In this document: positions 9,150 through 17,511 of the stretch, piece after piece | Layout of the letters: every line of letters starts with the position of its first letter | How positions within the stretch are numbered: the first letter of the stretch is position 1 | Assembly (NCBI GenBank): GCA_000023185.1 | Contig: CP001622.1 | Location: 2,480,001 to 2,544,000 of the forward strand | Length of the DNA stretch: 64,000 nucleotides | Source of the DNA: Rhizobium leguminosarum bv. trifolii WSM1325 | GTDB taxonomy: Bacteria; Pseudomonadota; Alphaproteobacteria; Rhizobiales; Rhizobiaceae | Direction of reading: 5' to 3' | Program-made: the position numbers and the translations under genes | The notes under the pieces: model-generated | The model's input: only the letters and a program-made list of their open reading frames with translations | Database searches by the model: none | Told to the model about the DNA's origin: nothing

Positions 9150-9746
9150 GTGCCCGTGAATGTTTTTATCGCGACTGTTGCTGCGCTTGTCATTGGCGTC
9201 ATCCCATCGTGGGCAGGTCCTTTGCACGAAGCGGCCAAGGATGGCGATATCGCCCGCGTCACACAGTTGCTGGACCACGGCTCCGATCTGTCGGAGCTCG
9301 ATGAGGCGGGCGAGCCGGCGCTGATTATCGCGTCATTGGCCGGCCATGCCGATGTCGTCGTTCTTTTGCTGGATCGCGGCGCCGACATCGAAGTTCGCAA
9401 CAAGGGTGGGCTGACGGCACTGCATGCAGCAGCCTATGGAGGAAATCTGGAGGTGGTGAAACGGCTTGTCGCCGAGGGAGCTGATGTCAACGACAGGAAG
9501 AATTTCTATCAGATGTCGCCGCTGCACGGCGCCGCCGAAGAGGGCCGCACCGACGTGGTCGCTTTTCTGCTGACGAAGAGCGCGGATGTCGAAGCGACGG
9601 AAAGAAACGGGTACACGCCTCTCACTCAAGCCGGGTGGCGGGCGCATTGGGATACGGCCAAATTACTCATGGAAGCCGGTGCTGTTTGCCAGAAAGCCGA
9701 GCTTGTGGGCGAACCGCTCTACAAGGAATGCACCAAACGGCAATAG
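9150..9746 (+). CDS. Exported ankyrin-repeat protein
   Basis: A protein of about 198 residues with a likely Sec signal (NVFIATVAALVIGVIPSWAG) followed by four to five ankyrin repeats, recognisable by recurring blocks such as GEPALIIASLAGHADVVVLL, GLTALHAAAYGGNLEVVKRL and GYTPLTQAGWRAHWDTAKLL. It is predicted periplasmic and to act through protein binding. The start is uncertain: candidate GTG codons lie at 9099, 9150 and 9156, and the latter two place the signal sequence at the N-terminus. It lies 45 bp upstream of the YHS-domain gene on the same strand, so the two are likely an operon. Confidence 0.82.
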   Translation: MPVNVFIATVAALVIGVIPSWAGPLHEAAKDGDIARVTQLLDHGSDLSELDEAGEPALIIASLAGHADVVVLLLDRGADIEVRNKGGLTALHAAAYGGNLEVVKRLVAEGADVNDRKNFYQMSPLHGAAEEGRTDVVAFLLTKSADVEATERNGYTPLTQAGWRAHWDTAKLLMEAGAVCQKAELVGEPLYKECTKRQ

Positions 9747-9791
9747 CATTTCGCTTGAGGTAACAGACCGCGTCCAGGAATGGAGCTTGTT

Positions 9792-10316
9792 ATGTCTTAT
9801 CATGCGCGAAAATCCGGAAAGCGAATGGGCGTGGCTGTTGGCGCTGCGGTCATGCTGCTTTCCTTGCTTCAGCCTGCGGGGGCCGAGGAACTCGTCAATA
9901 CCGGCTATTTCGGCGATGTCGCGATCAAGGGTTACGACCCGGTCGCCTATTTCACTGAAAACCAGGCCGTCGAAGGATCCGAGACATATTCCCACCACTG
10001 GCTTGGCGCGACTTGGTATTTCGCCAGCGCTAGAAATCGCGACCTCTTCAAGGGCGATCCGTCCAAATATGCGCCGCAATATGGCGGCTATTGCGCCGAC
10101 GGCGTGTCTTTCGGGACAGTGACCACCAATATCGATCCGAAAGCCTGGCGGATCATCGATGGCAAACTGTACCTGAGCTATGACCCCGGCGCGGCCGAAG
10201 GCATGGAGAAAAATCCGACCAAGGTGACCGACTCGAAGAAGCATTGGTCCGAAGTTCAGCAGACGCTGATTTCGGAGAAGATGCACACCGTCTGGCAGCA
10301 GCCGGATACGAAATGA
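9792..10316 (+). CDS. Exported YHS-domain protein
   Basis: A 174-residue protein with a signal peptide (GVAVGAAVMLLSLLQPAGA) and a YHS domain: AIKGYDPVAYFTENQAVEGS, WYFASARNRDLFKGDPSKYA, PQYGGYCADGV. YHS domains are often metal-associated and this exported form is common in rhizobia; its role is unknown. GGAG six bases upstream selects the ATG at 9792 over the in-frame ATG at 9780. Convergent with the cyclase gene that ends 20 bp downstream. The C-terminus ends TVWQQPDTK. Confidence 0.88.
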   Translation: MSYHARKSGKRMGVAVGAAVMLLSLLQPAGAEELVNTGYFGDVAIKGYDPVAYFTENQAVEGSETYSHHWLGATWYFASARNRDLFKGDPSKYAPQYGGYCADGVSFGTVTTNIDPKAWRIIDGKLYLSYDPGAAEGMEKNPTKVTDSKKHWSEVQQTLISEKMHTVWQQPDTK

Positions 10317-10335
10317 AGCCGCAACGCCCGACCCG

Positions 10336-12552
10336 TCAGGGTGTGGGTGAAAAGAACGTCAAGGCGCGCGGCGTGACATGGACGTATGGCCTGTCGCGCT
10401 GTTCACCTGACGTGTTGCGGTAAACATATCCGCACACCATCCGGTCGAGAAAATAGCCGTCGAATTTTTCGCAGAGACTGTCGCCTCGCACCTCGGCGAT
10501 ACCGGTGATGTTGGTATTGGCACTGCGATAGGCAGTGTTTCCAGCCTTGTCGAAAAACTGGGTGAAATCCGTGCCGTTCTTGTGCTTGCCGGTCCAGCTC
10601 TTGCCGTCGACGAGATTGCGCAGGTCTGCCTCGCCGAGCCTGTCGGCTTGATTGCCTGTAAAACCGAAGGGCCATTCGGGAATGCCGGCCTTGCGCAATG
10701 CGGCCAGATGGCGCTGCAGATCGCCGTCCCGCCAGTAGTCATAGAGATAGCCGTAATAGGTGAGATTGCTTTCCGGGAAGAGCTCCAGCAGCTTTGCCGT
10801 CTCCGCTGCAGCCTTGGTTTCATTGCCCTGGTCGGCATAGGCCGCCGCCAGGTATTCGCGTGCCGGCTCGACCTTCGGCAGGCTGTCGAGCGTCGGCTCT
10901 ATCAGCGAGATCGCGCGCTGATCATCGCCCGCGGTATAAAACACGATCCCCGCCAGCAGTTGAAAGCTCGACGCCGGCGAAGGGTCGAGCCGCAAAGCCT
11001 TTTCCATCTCCGTGATCGCCTGCCCGCTGCTTCCGGTGTGGACCAGAATGAGAGCGAGATTGGCGGCGGCCTCCGCATCGTTCGGCTCCATCGCAACCGC
11101 CATGTTGGCGGAATTTTTGGCCTCCGTCTCGCGTCCATCCACCCATTGCAGCAGGGCAAGCACCGTGTGCGCCCTGGCATTGTTGGGATCCAGCTTGAGA
11201 GCTTGCCCGGCGGCGTCATAGGCGATCTTGCGGGCGACGGCGGCCGACCAGAGGTAATTATAGTCGTTGCGCCAGACATCGACGGCGACGCGGGCGATTC
11301 CCGCATGGGCATTGGCAAAGCCCGGATCGAGATCGATCGCCTTGTGGTAGAAGGACAGCGTCCGGCGATAGGTGTCGACATCCCTCAAGATGAAGCCTTC
11401 CTGCTCGGCCCGCATGTAATAATCGTAGGCTTCGAGATTTTCGGTCGGGATCCGGGCCAGTTGGTCGCGCTCGCGCGCGCTGAGCTTGACCGACAGGGCC
11501 GAGATGATCTTGCCGATCACATCGTCCTGAACGGCAAAGAGGTCGGCATATTGGCGATCGTAGCGCTCGGCCCAAAGCGACAGGCCGGTGACTGCGTCGA
11601 TCAGCTTGACATTGATCCGCAGCCGCGGCCCGGCGCGCTGCAAGGTTCCTTCGAGCACATATTTCACGCCGAGTTCGGCGGCCACGTCCTGGATCTTGCC
11701 GACGGAGCCCTGGATGGCGAAGACCGAGTGGCGGGCGATGACGAAGAGGCCTGATACTTTGGACAATTCGGTGATCAGATCGTCCGTCAAACCCTCTGCG
11801 AGATGGTCGTGCTCGCTGTCGCCGCTGACATTGATGAATGGCAGAACCGCGACAGAGGGCCTGTCCGGCAACGGATAGGCGAAACGTTCGGCAGGCCCCG
11901 GCGGTTCTGCCGGCATCCACGGCTGCCACCAGAGTCCTGCGCCCGCAAGAGCAAGGACAACGGCCGCTGCGATGCCTGCAACGAGGCGGCGTCTCGGCAG
12001 GCGCCTCCGGCTTGTGAGGGTTTTACCGGCAGAAGTGGGGTCAAGCAGGACGCGATAGACCCGGACCGGTTCGGTGATGCTCTTCAACCGCTGTTCGCCA
12101 AGCGAAGCAAAACCGACCGGGACTTTCGATTTCACCTGGTCGTATGTCGTGCCCGATATGGCGATGCCGCCCGGTTCGGCCAGCGCCTGTATTCGATCGG
12201 CGACATTGACGCCGTCGCCCTGGATGTCTTCGCCCTCGACGATGATATCGCCGAGATTGATGCCGATCCGGAACTCGAGCCGATGCTCCGGCAGTGCCGC
12301 GGCACTCTGCGTCGCTTTCAGTTGCTGAACCTCCACCGCGCAGCGCAAGGCATCGACGACACTCTGAAATTCGACCAGCAGACCATCGCCCATGGTTTTG
12401 ACCAGCCGGCCATGGTGACGCGCAATCGCCGGCTCGAAGACATCGTTCTGGTCCGCCTGAAAACGCGCACGGGTGCCCTCTTCGTCGATCTGGCTCAATC
12501 GACTGTAACCGGCGACATCAGCGATCAGGATTGCTGCAAGACGGCGCTCCAT
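10336..12552 (-). CDS. Class III adenylate/guanylate cyclase with TolB-like and TPR regions
   Basis: A 738-residue protein typical of rhizobial multidomain cyclases. The N-terminal catalytic domain (about 1-170) shows both metal Asp contexts, ILIADVAGYSRL and MGDGLLVEF, and INLGDIIVEGEDIQGDGVNV. A membrane segment follows near 192-210 (LVAGIAAAVVLALAGAGLWW), then a TolB-like segment (RPSVAVLPFINVSGD, LTDDLITELSKVSGL) and about six TPR units to residue 600. The C-terminal 100 residues have conserved aromatic residues but no name. The arrangement suggests a cyclase in the cytoplasm and a periplasmic TPR sensor arm. It has its own promoter region; the downstream gene is convergent. Confidence 0.9.
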   Translation of the reverse strand: MERRLAAILIADVAGYSRLSQIDEEGTRARFQADQNDVFEPAIARHHGRLVKTMGDGLLVEFQSVVDALRCAVEVQQLKATQSAAALPEHRLEFRIGINLGDIIVEGEDIQGDGVNVADRIQALAEPGGIAISGTTYDQVKSKVPVGFASLGEQRLKSITEPVRVYRVLLDPTSAGKTLTSRRRLPRRRLVAGIAAAVVLALAGAGLWWQPWMPAEPPGPAERFAYPLPDRPSVAVLPFINVSGDSEHDHLAEGLTDDLITELSKVSGLFVIARHSVFAIQGSVGKIQDVAAELGVKYVLEGTLQRAGPRLRINVKLIDAVTGLSLWAERYDRQYADLFAVQDDVIGKIISALSVKLSARERDQLARIPTENLEAYDYYMRAEQEGFILRDVDTYRRTLSFYHKAIDLDPGFANAHAGIARVAVDVWRNDYNYLWSAAVARKIAYDAAGQALKLDPNNARAHTVLALLQWVDGRETEAKNSANMAVAMEPNDAEAAANLALILVHTGSSGQAITEMEKALRLDPSPASSFQLLAGIVFYTAGDDQRAISLIEPTLDSLPKVEPAREYLAAAYADQGNETKAAAETAKLLELFPESNLTYYGYLYDYWRDGDLQRHLAALRKAGIPEWPFGFTGNQADRLGEADLRNLVDGKSWTGKHKNGTDFTQFFDKAGNTAYRSANTNITGIAEVRGDSLCEKFDGYFLDRMVCGYVYRNTSGEQRDRPYVHVTPRALTFFSPTP

Positions 12553-12772
12553 CCCCGGTCTTTCCTGGAGAGCGAATGTATTACTAAAAATATTCTACAG
12601 TATGTCCTGCCGCGATGCTATCGTCGGCGCTCGCGATATTCAACTTAGCGATGCTGTCGATCACACAGATAAAGCAGACGTCTGCCGCCTGCCACGGCGG
12701 TGTGATCGATACTGGCGAATTCATCCGCCTTTTCCCGATCCCGGTCGGTTTCGGGCCCGAGCGGGCACAGAA

Positions 12773-14512
12773 TTACTGCACGCCGAGGCTGTTCAATTCA
12801 CCCTTCGCGCCGTCATATTCCATGTATGTCGTGGGGCAGGAGGACAAGGCGGCCTCGAAACGTCGGCGCGCCTCCTGGGTGTTGCCGCCCAACAGATACC
12901 ATTCGCCATTGTAAAATGTGGCCTCGCAACGCTGGTTGCTATCGGCCGCCTTCGCCATCAGTTCATCTGGTTTCAAATCGCCGAGAAAGAGACTGAAAAC
13001 GGGATAGGGCCATGTTCCCTGGTCGGTTTTACTGGCCGCGATCTTGAGATCGGCGATTGCCTTTGTATCATTGCCCCGGCTTTGAGCCATAAAGCGCCAG
13101 AGATGATAATAGGGAGCCGTCGGGGGATTCTCGGTTGTCCTAATGGCGAACCCTGTCGCGGCTTGCTCGTACTTTCCTGCGAAATAGTTCGCCATGGGGT
13201 CATTGACGATGAATTGACGTGTATTGCTGATCGGCCAAAGCGATGCCGCCGCTATAATAACGAACAGAGTGCTGAAGGCTGTCGCCGCCGCGCCGAAACG
13301 AGGCGTCGGGCGTTCTCTCGGCCAGAAAGCCAACAGCAGCGACGATAGCGCGGCCCCGATCAAGGCGCCGCCGAAATGTCCGGCATAATCGATGTTCTCA
13401 CCGCCTCTTGCTGCCGAAAGGAATGGCAGCAGGGAGGGAATGAGAATTTGAGCTGCCCCGATCCGCAGGGTATCTGCAATCGGCCCTGAGCGGAAACGGA
13501 AGCTGGCAGCGATCACGGCTGCAAAAAGACCGACAATCCCGCCGGAGGCGCCGACCCCGATCGTGTTCGGCGCATTGATCCACACCGATGCGACAGACCC
13601 GCCAAGCGCGCTTGCGAAAAAAATCGCTGCAAACCAGCGCCAGCCGATCAGCCGTTCAAAGAGCCCTCCTGCGAACCATAAGGAAACGCAATTGAACGCG
13701 AGATGGAGGATACCTCCATGCATGAAGGGTGCGGTAAACAGCCGCCACCATTGACCATGCTCGACAATGCTTTGACGAAACGTCCCACCGAGGACGAAGA
13801 GAGTCCAATTGGTGGGAGTGCCGGCGACGGGCGGCTCGAGACCGAAGGTTAGTTCGCCGGCATAGACCGCAATCAGAGTGGCGAGAAGAATGTAGGTGAA
13901 TATAGGATGCCCGCCGCTGTTGAGAGCGGGTTCCAACGCTTCGTCTTCATCATCCGGGGCGGTCGAGCCATCTTCCTGCATGGTTTGGCGTTCGGCTTCG
14001 TAAGCTTCGGACAGCAATTCGACGAACTCATCGAATATCCTGTCCGAATTGCCCCGCAAGAGCTTCAGAGCAACGCCGACCTTGGCGCGTGAACCAACAA
14101 ACCATTCCGGCAGCCGGCTCGTCAGCCCCCGTCTGACCAAGGTCCTGGCGGCAGTGGGATCAAGGTGAAGAATGATGTTATCCGCATATTTGGTCTGGAC
14201 TCTGCCAATGCTTTGAATGGCAGACCACGGCAGTATCTGGCCGGGGAAATTCGGCAAACGGATTCCGGCCGTCGACATGACGAGTCCCGGCTCCACGGAG
14301 AATAGCTTGGGCAGCAGCAGCAATGCTAGGATGCCAAAAAACGCTGCACCCGGCACCACGAAGAACCAAGCCACACGAGGGTCCTTATCCCCAGGTGGAT
14401 GGAAGCCTAGCCAAATGATTCCTGCCGTGATGGCAACTATAACCAGGAAGATCAGGAGCAATTTACGTTTGTTGTAGGCATATTCCGATCTGCGCAATTC
14501 TTCAGACGTCAT
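12773..14512 (-). CDS. Rhomboid family intramembrane serine protease, large
   Basis: 579 residues, much longer than the simple bacterial rhomboid core. Two N-terminal membrane segments (LLLIFLVIVAITAGIIWLGF; GAAFFGILALLLLPKLF) lead into a soluble stretch with PWSAIQSIGRV. The rhomboid core follows at about 220-410: WWRLFTAPFMHGGILHLAFN, the catalytic Ser in GVGASGGIVG and the catalytic His in YAGHFGGALIG. The last 150 residues resemble degenerate TPR units (ATGFAIRTTENPPTAPYYHL) ending near SLGVQ. It cleaves membrane proteins; the substrate is unknown. Divergent from the second cyclase gene with a 244-bp gap. Confidence 0.88.
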   Translation of the reverse strand: MTSEELRRSEYAYNKRKLLLIFLVIVAITAGIIWLGFHPPGDKDPRVAWFFVVPGAAFFGILALLLLPKLFSVEPGLVMSTAGIRLPNFPGQILPWSAIQSIGRVQTKYADNIILHLDPTAARTLVRRGLTSRLPEWFVGSRAKVGVALKLLRGNSDRIFDEFVELLSEAYEAERQTMQEDGSTAPDDEDEALEPALNSGGHPIFTYILLATLIAVYAGELTFGLEPPVAGTPTNWTLFVLGGTFRQSIVEHGQWWRLFTAPFMHGGILHLAFNCVSLWFAGGLFERLIGWRWFAAIFFASALGGSVASVWINAPNTIGVGASGGIVGLFAAVIAASFRFRSGPIADTLRIGAAQILIPSLLPFLSAARGGENIDYAGHFGGALIGAALSSLLLAFWPRERPTPRFGAAATAFSTLFVIIAAASLWPISNTRQFIVNDPMANYFAGKYEQAATGFAIRTTENPPTAPYYHLWRFMAQSRGNDTKAIADLKIAASKTDQGTWPYPVFSLFLGDLKPDELMAKAADSNQRCEATFYNGEWYLLGGNTQEARRRFEAALSSCPTTYMEYDGAKGELNSLGVQ

Positions 14513-14756
14513 CCAAACTTCTCGCTAAAAAAGTATCGACTGCACCTTGTAGACAAGGCGATGACACTGGATCGAATTTATCTACCGGGAATAGCATTTT
14601 GCAAGATGGGTTTCGACATCCTCAACAAAATGAACGCATCATAATTCGATATGAAATACTTCAGGTCATCGTCACCCCAGACCATCAGCAGAGTCGCAAA
14701 AAGCAGGCGAGTATCGGAAGCTTATTTCTTGGTTATCAGGCGATGGATTGCGCGAC

Positions 14757-15524
14757 ATGACGACAGCCTCATCGAGTGAGCCAACCAGGCACGGCAGCGC
14801 CAGGATTTGTCGCGGCTGCTGGGACCAGATGCATGTGCCGATCCCGATCGGCGGTCCGCTTGCCCTGCCCTTCCGCGCCCTCGGCATCACGCGCAGCAAG
14901 ATGAACCCGGATATCTGCACGATCTGCGAACGCTCCTTCCAGTACGTCAAGAAGCAGCGCCAGATCACCGTTGACGCCACCATCCTCTTTGCCGATATCA
15001 GGGGCTTCACGGATCTTTCGGAGCGCATCGAGGCGGTGCAGCTGAGCGAGATCGTCAGCCTGTTTCAGGATCGTTGCGCGCAAGCGATCTGGGCGCATGA
15101 CGGCATCGTCAACAAGCAGATGGGCGACGGCCTGATGGCGATCTTCAATTTTCCGATCGTCAGAAAGGATCACGCCGGCGCCGCGATCCTGGCCGCGCAG
15201 GAGATCCAGCGAAACTGCGCCGCCGCGCTAAGCGGTCTGGTGCTCGAGGCATTACCCGGCCGCACCCTCGGCGTCGGCGTCGGCATCCATTCCGGTGAGG
15301 TCCAGATCGGCGAATTCTCAAGCTTTCGCAGCGATTTCACCGCCATCGGCGGCGTTGTCAATCAGGCCGCAAAGCTCGAATCCCAGGCCGCCGCCGGCGA
15401 GATCCTGATCTCCTCCGAAACAGCCGCGAAGGCCGCCGACCTTGCGGCAGGCGCCGAAACCCGCATGCTTGTGCTCAAGGGGATCGAGCAGCCGGTGCAG
15501 GCACGAGTGCTGGCCAAGCGCTGA
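14757..15524 (+). CDS. Class III adenylate/guanylate cyclase, soluble
   Basis: A 255-residue single-domain cyclase. A short Cys-bearing N-terminus (ARICRGCWDQM, PDICTICERSF: two CxxC pairs) precedes the catalytic domain, suggesting a metal or redox site. Catalytic features are ILFADIRGFTDL with the first metal Asp, KQMGDGLMAIF with the second, and GVGIHSGEVQIGEF. The start at ATG 14757 is used; an upstream in-frame TTG at 14748 has no better site. The CxxC-CxxC arrangement is reminiscent of the ferredoxin/zinc-like linkers of some proteobacterial cyclases. It is the second cyclase gene within 5 kb but unrelated in architecture to the first. Confidence 0.9.
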   Translation: MTTASSSEPTRHGSARICRGCWDQMHVPIPIGGPLALPFRALGITRSKMNPDICTICERSFQYVKKQRQITVDATILFADIRGFTDLSERIEAVQLSEIVSLFQDRCAQAIWAHDGIVNKQMGDGLMAIFNFPIVRKDHAGAAILAAQEIQRNCAAALSGLVLEALPGRTLGVGVGIHSGEVQIGEFSSFRSDFTAIGGVVNQAAKLESQAAAGEILISSETAAKAADLAAGAETRMLVLKGIEQPVQARVLAKR

Positions 15525-15659
15525 GCTGCCAACCTCTTCCCAGCGTCTATCTGTCCTCAACGTGGCAGCCGCTGTTTCTCACGCTGTGGTTGCCGAACTC
15601 GTCAAATTGCAAGCCAATTAATCTTCCGGAAACGAACATGGCTTATCTCTATGCCATTG

Positions 15660-15710
15660 CTCCGCCCTGCAGGCTGCGCACCGCAGGATGAAGAAGGCTG
15701 GAGGTGCCGC
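15660..15710. repeat. Partial copy of the 16.8-kb repeat family
   Basis: The segment CGCCCTGCAGGCTGCGCACC followed by GCAGGATGA parallels CGCCCTGGGGGCTGCGCACC followed by TCAGCATGA at about 16,792. It lies in the otherwise empty 259-bp gap between the cyclase gene and a lipoprotein gene. Assigned by eye as a degraded copy. Confidence 0.4.
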
Positions 15711-15783
15711 CCCCCAACGCCGCCGTCGCGCCGCCGCTCAACAAAGCCTTGAACGACGACGCGGCCGGAACCTTCGCCCTGCG

Positions 15784-16173
15784 TCAGGTCTTCATGCCGG
15801 TCAGCTCAGGAAACGGGTAGTAGCGCAGCCGCTTGTCGCGGCAGCGATCGTCATTCACCGTCGCCCCTAATATTTTGCCATCCGTGAAGGAGACACCGAG
15901 GTAGGCCCAGTCTCCCCAGCCGCGCTTGGCCACCAAACGCACGCAGTAAGCATAGATCTTTTTCTCAGGTTCAAGCACCACCACGCTGGAAATGCGGGCC
16001 CATACGACTTCTCCTGCTTCGTGCCTGTAGCTTCTCTTGAACACGATGTTGATGAAATTCTGCCGGACGTCACTCGAGGGAGGACGCTGGGAATCCGCAA
16101 CGGATTGCGACACCGGCGCATTGCAGCCGGCGAGAGCCAGCAGCGCGACGCAAACAAGGACTTTCATTTTCAT
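15784..16173 (-). CDS. Lipoprotein, hypothetical
   Basis: A 129-residue protein with a lipoprotein signal (MKMKVLVCVALLALAGCNAP, lipobox LAGC, Cys17). The mature part contains VVWARISSVVVLEPEKKIYA, AYCVRLVAKRGWGDWAYLGV and two further Cys residues (YCV and DDRCRDK) that could form a disulfide in the periplasm. No known enzymatic motif. The start could be either of the first two Met codons. It stands alone; the next gene downstream on the same strand begins far off. The conserved Trp-rich centre suggests a folded domain common in rhizobia, but I cannot name it. Confidence 0.75.
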   Translation of the reverse strand: MKMKVLVCVALLALAGCNAPVSQSVADSQRPPSSDVRQNFINIVFKRSYRHEAGEVVWARISSVVVLEPEKKIYAYCVRLVAKRGWGDWAYLGVSFTDGKILGATVNDDRCRDKRLRYYPFPELTGMKT

Positions 16174-16323
16174 TCAGCTGAATCCCTAAAAGAATCGGAG
16201 CGCAAATAAACGCTGCGTATTCCTACAAACACAGCGAGAATAATATTTGCAATACTTCATAGGAATATTGTTGCGACTGCAGGATGCCGGCCGCGTGACG
16301 TGGATATATCAGTGTCGGCACAC

Positions 16324-16719
16324 CTACACTGAAGGGTTCACAACAGAGCTTCCGGCCCCGTCTTCATCTTCATCATCATTGATCGTAACGCCGGCTTCCA
16401 ACGCGGCCAGGATGAAAGCCTGCCGCACCGTCTCGGCCGGCATCCGCCCGGCAAGCCAGGCGCGGCAAAAATCGATCGCCCTTTGCTGGTGGACGCCGCC
16501 ATTGACCGGCCAGTCGGAGACGAGTGCATAAAGCGCATCCTGCGGTGAGCGCAGAACCAGCCGCTCGCCGGTATCAAGGTCGATCGAGATGGGGGTTTCC
16601 CAGAAGGCAGAATGGTCGCTAATGGCAGTTGCACCTAGAAGTGAAGTGACTGGGAAACTAACTGCGGGAGACCGATCTCGGTTCCAGTATTGGGCCGAAT
16701 GATCGCCGCCGGACATCAC
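16324..16719 (-). CDS. DUF982 family protein
   Basis: The core resembles the rhizobial DUF982 family: FWETPISIDLDTGERLVL, SPQDALYALVSDWP, HQQRAIDFCRAWLAGR, followed by an Ala-rich helix (AFILAALEAGV). The usual length is about 80-95 residues. Here the open frame gives 131 with a poorly conserved N-terminus (MMSGGDHSAQYWNRDRS) and an acidic tail (NDDEDEDG), so the true start may lie further in at a non-ATG codon. Function unknown; many paralogues exist in one genome. It lies next to a repeat-rich segment, and the extended N-terminus may be an effect of that. Confidence 0.68.
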   Translation of the reverse strand: MMSGGDHSAQYWNRDRSPAVSFPVTSLLGATAISDHSAFWETPISIDLDTGERLVLRSPQDALYALVSDWPVNGGVHQQRAIDFCRAWLAGRMPAETVRQAFILAALEAGVTINDDEDEDGAGSSVVNPSV

Positions 16720-16777
16720 GGGCGCCGGTAATCCATTCCAGGCTAAAGCAATGGCTGCCAGCAGCCACGCTGCGGCG

Positions 16778-16935
16778 CGTGCTTCGAGGCTTCGCCCTGG
16801 GGGCTGCGCACCTCAGCATGAGGGGCGTTGGAGCATGCCGTAGCCGATAGCCGGCGCTGGAGGATGCCGCGCCAACGCTCAAGAGAGCCTCACCCTGAGG
16901 CGCCCCGCAAGGGGCCTCGAAGGGCGGGGCGGGTG
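16778..16935. repeat. Rhizobial intergenic mosaic repeat with inverted ends
   Basis: The left part, GCTTCGAGGCTTCGCCCTGG followed by CTCAGCATGAGG, is mirrored on the right by CCTCACCCTGAGG, then GGCCTCGAAGGGCGGGG. The same modules occur at 59,608-59,713 and in part at 15,660-15,710, which marks a dispersed repeat family. It fills the left half of a 790-bp gap without an intact gene. Confidence 0.55.
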
Positions 16936-16962
16936 CGTCGGCTCGCAGCGCCATAAGTTTGT

Positions 16963-17142
16963 AAACTATTCCATCTTCCGAACACACAGTTCGTTTCCCT
17001 TTGGTACTCTTTCCCTCTTCCCTCCGCGCTGACTCTCCATATTCCCGCCATGGCCAGATCTCCGAAGAAATCCCCCGCCCAGAATGGCTTCGAGGAGGCC
17101 CCTCAATCGTCTTTTGAGGGCGCGCCGCTTTCCGGCTCGGTT
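16963..17142 (+). repeat. Truncated duplicate of the uvrB promoter and 5' end
   Basis: About 180 bp nearly identical to the sequence at 19,541-19,727 that surrounds the uvrB start. Shared blocks include TACTCTTTCCCTCTTC, GCGCTGACTCTC, CATATTC and CCGAAGAAATCCCCCGCCC. Homology stops abruptly after GGCTCGGTT. Confidence 0.88.
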
Positions 17143-17166
17143 TGCCGGCTTCGTAAGCGACCGTAA
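17050..17166 (+). pseudogene. uvrB 5' fragment (38 codons)
   Basis: An ATG at 17050 in the same context as the uvrB start encodes [20 protein letters not shown] and about ten more residues in common with the real UvrB N-terminus. It then runs out of homology and stops at 17164-17166. It carries a copy of the uvrB leader, so it may be transcribed, but it cannot make a UvrB protein. The sequence has drifted from the intact copy by roughly one base in ten, so the duplication is not very recent. Confidence 0.8.
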
Positions 17167-17410
17167 CCAAATCGTCCTCAGCCTGTGTCAAGTCAGTCCG
17201 ACCGGTGGTCCTGAGCTTCGCCACCTTTGCGACTGCGGCAGTGGCGCTAGTGGAGGTCCGCTCTTGACCACGAGCGACGACGGACGCCCGGCGGTCGTCG
17301 GAATTCACCTGGGCAATGGCGAACAAGGGAAACGCGCTTTCAGTGGAGATATCATCCGTCAGAGCGCGGCAGTCAAAGCTGCGGTCTTCCCACAATTGAT
17401 ATCCGGAGTT
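17143..17410 (+). pseudogene. Fragment of a trypsin-like serine protease gene
   Basis: Fused directly to the uvrB fragment in another frame. The reading around 17222-17395 gives LCDCGSGASGGPLLTT followed by GRPAVVGIHLGNGEQGKRAF. This is the classical active-site segment of S1-family proteases (GxSGGP, catalytic Ser codon at 17249) with the strand that follows it. The His and Asp segments of the triad are absent, as is any start with a signal peptide, so only the C-terminal third remains. The frame runs on without a stop into the GH15 gene, where it is merely a shadow. Confidence 0.6.
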
Positions 17411-17511
17411 TGCACGATAGCCGGCACGCCTACCGCCCCGTTAGTTTCCGCGCTTGACCTCCGCGCACGGCCTCTACCTAAAAGCCCGACTGCTATGCAA
17501 AGGAGGCTCCG

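Noticed and set aside
10582..11754. 390-codon plus-strand frame opposite the large cyclase gene
   Set aside because: Antisense shadow; the cyclase, TolB-like and TPR motifs are all on the minus strand.
16658..17395. 245-codon minus-strand frame over the uvrB/protease fragments
   Set aside because: It spans two unrelated joined segments and a repeat. The composition is irregular, and the plus strand carries the recognisable GxSGGP motif.
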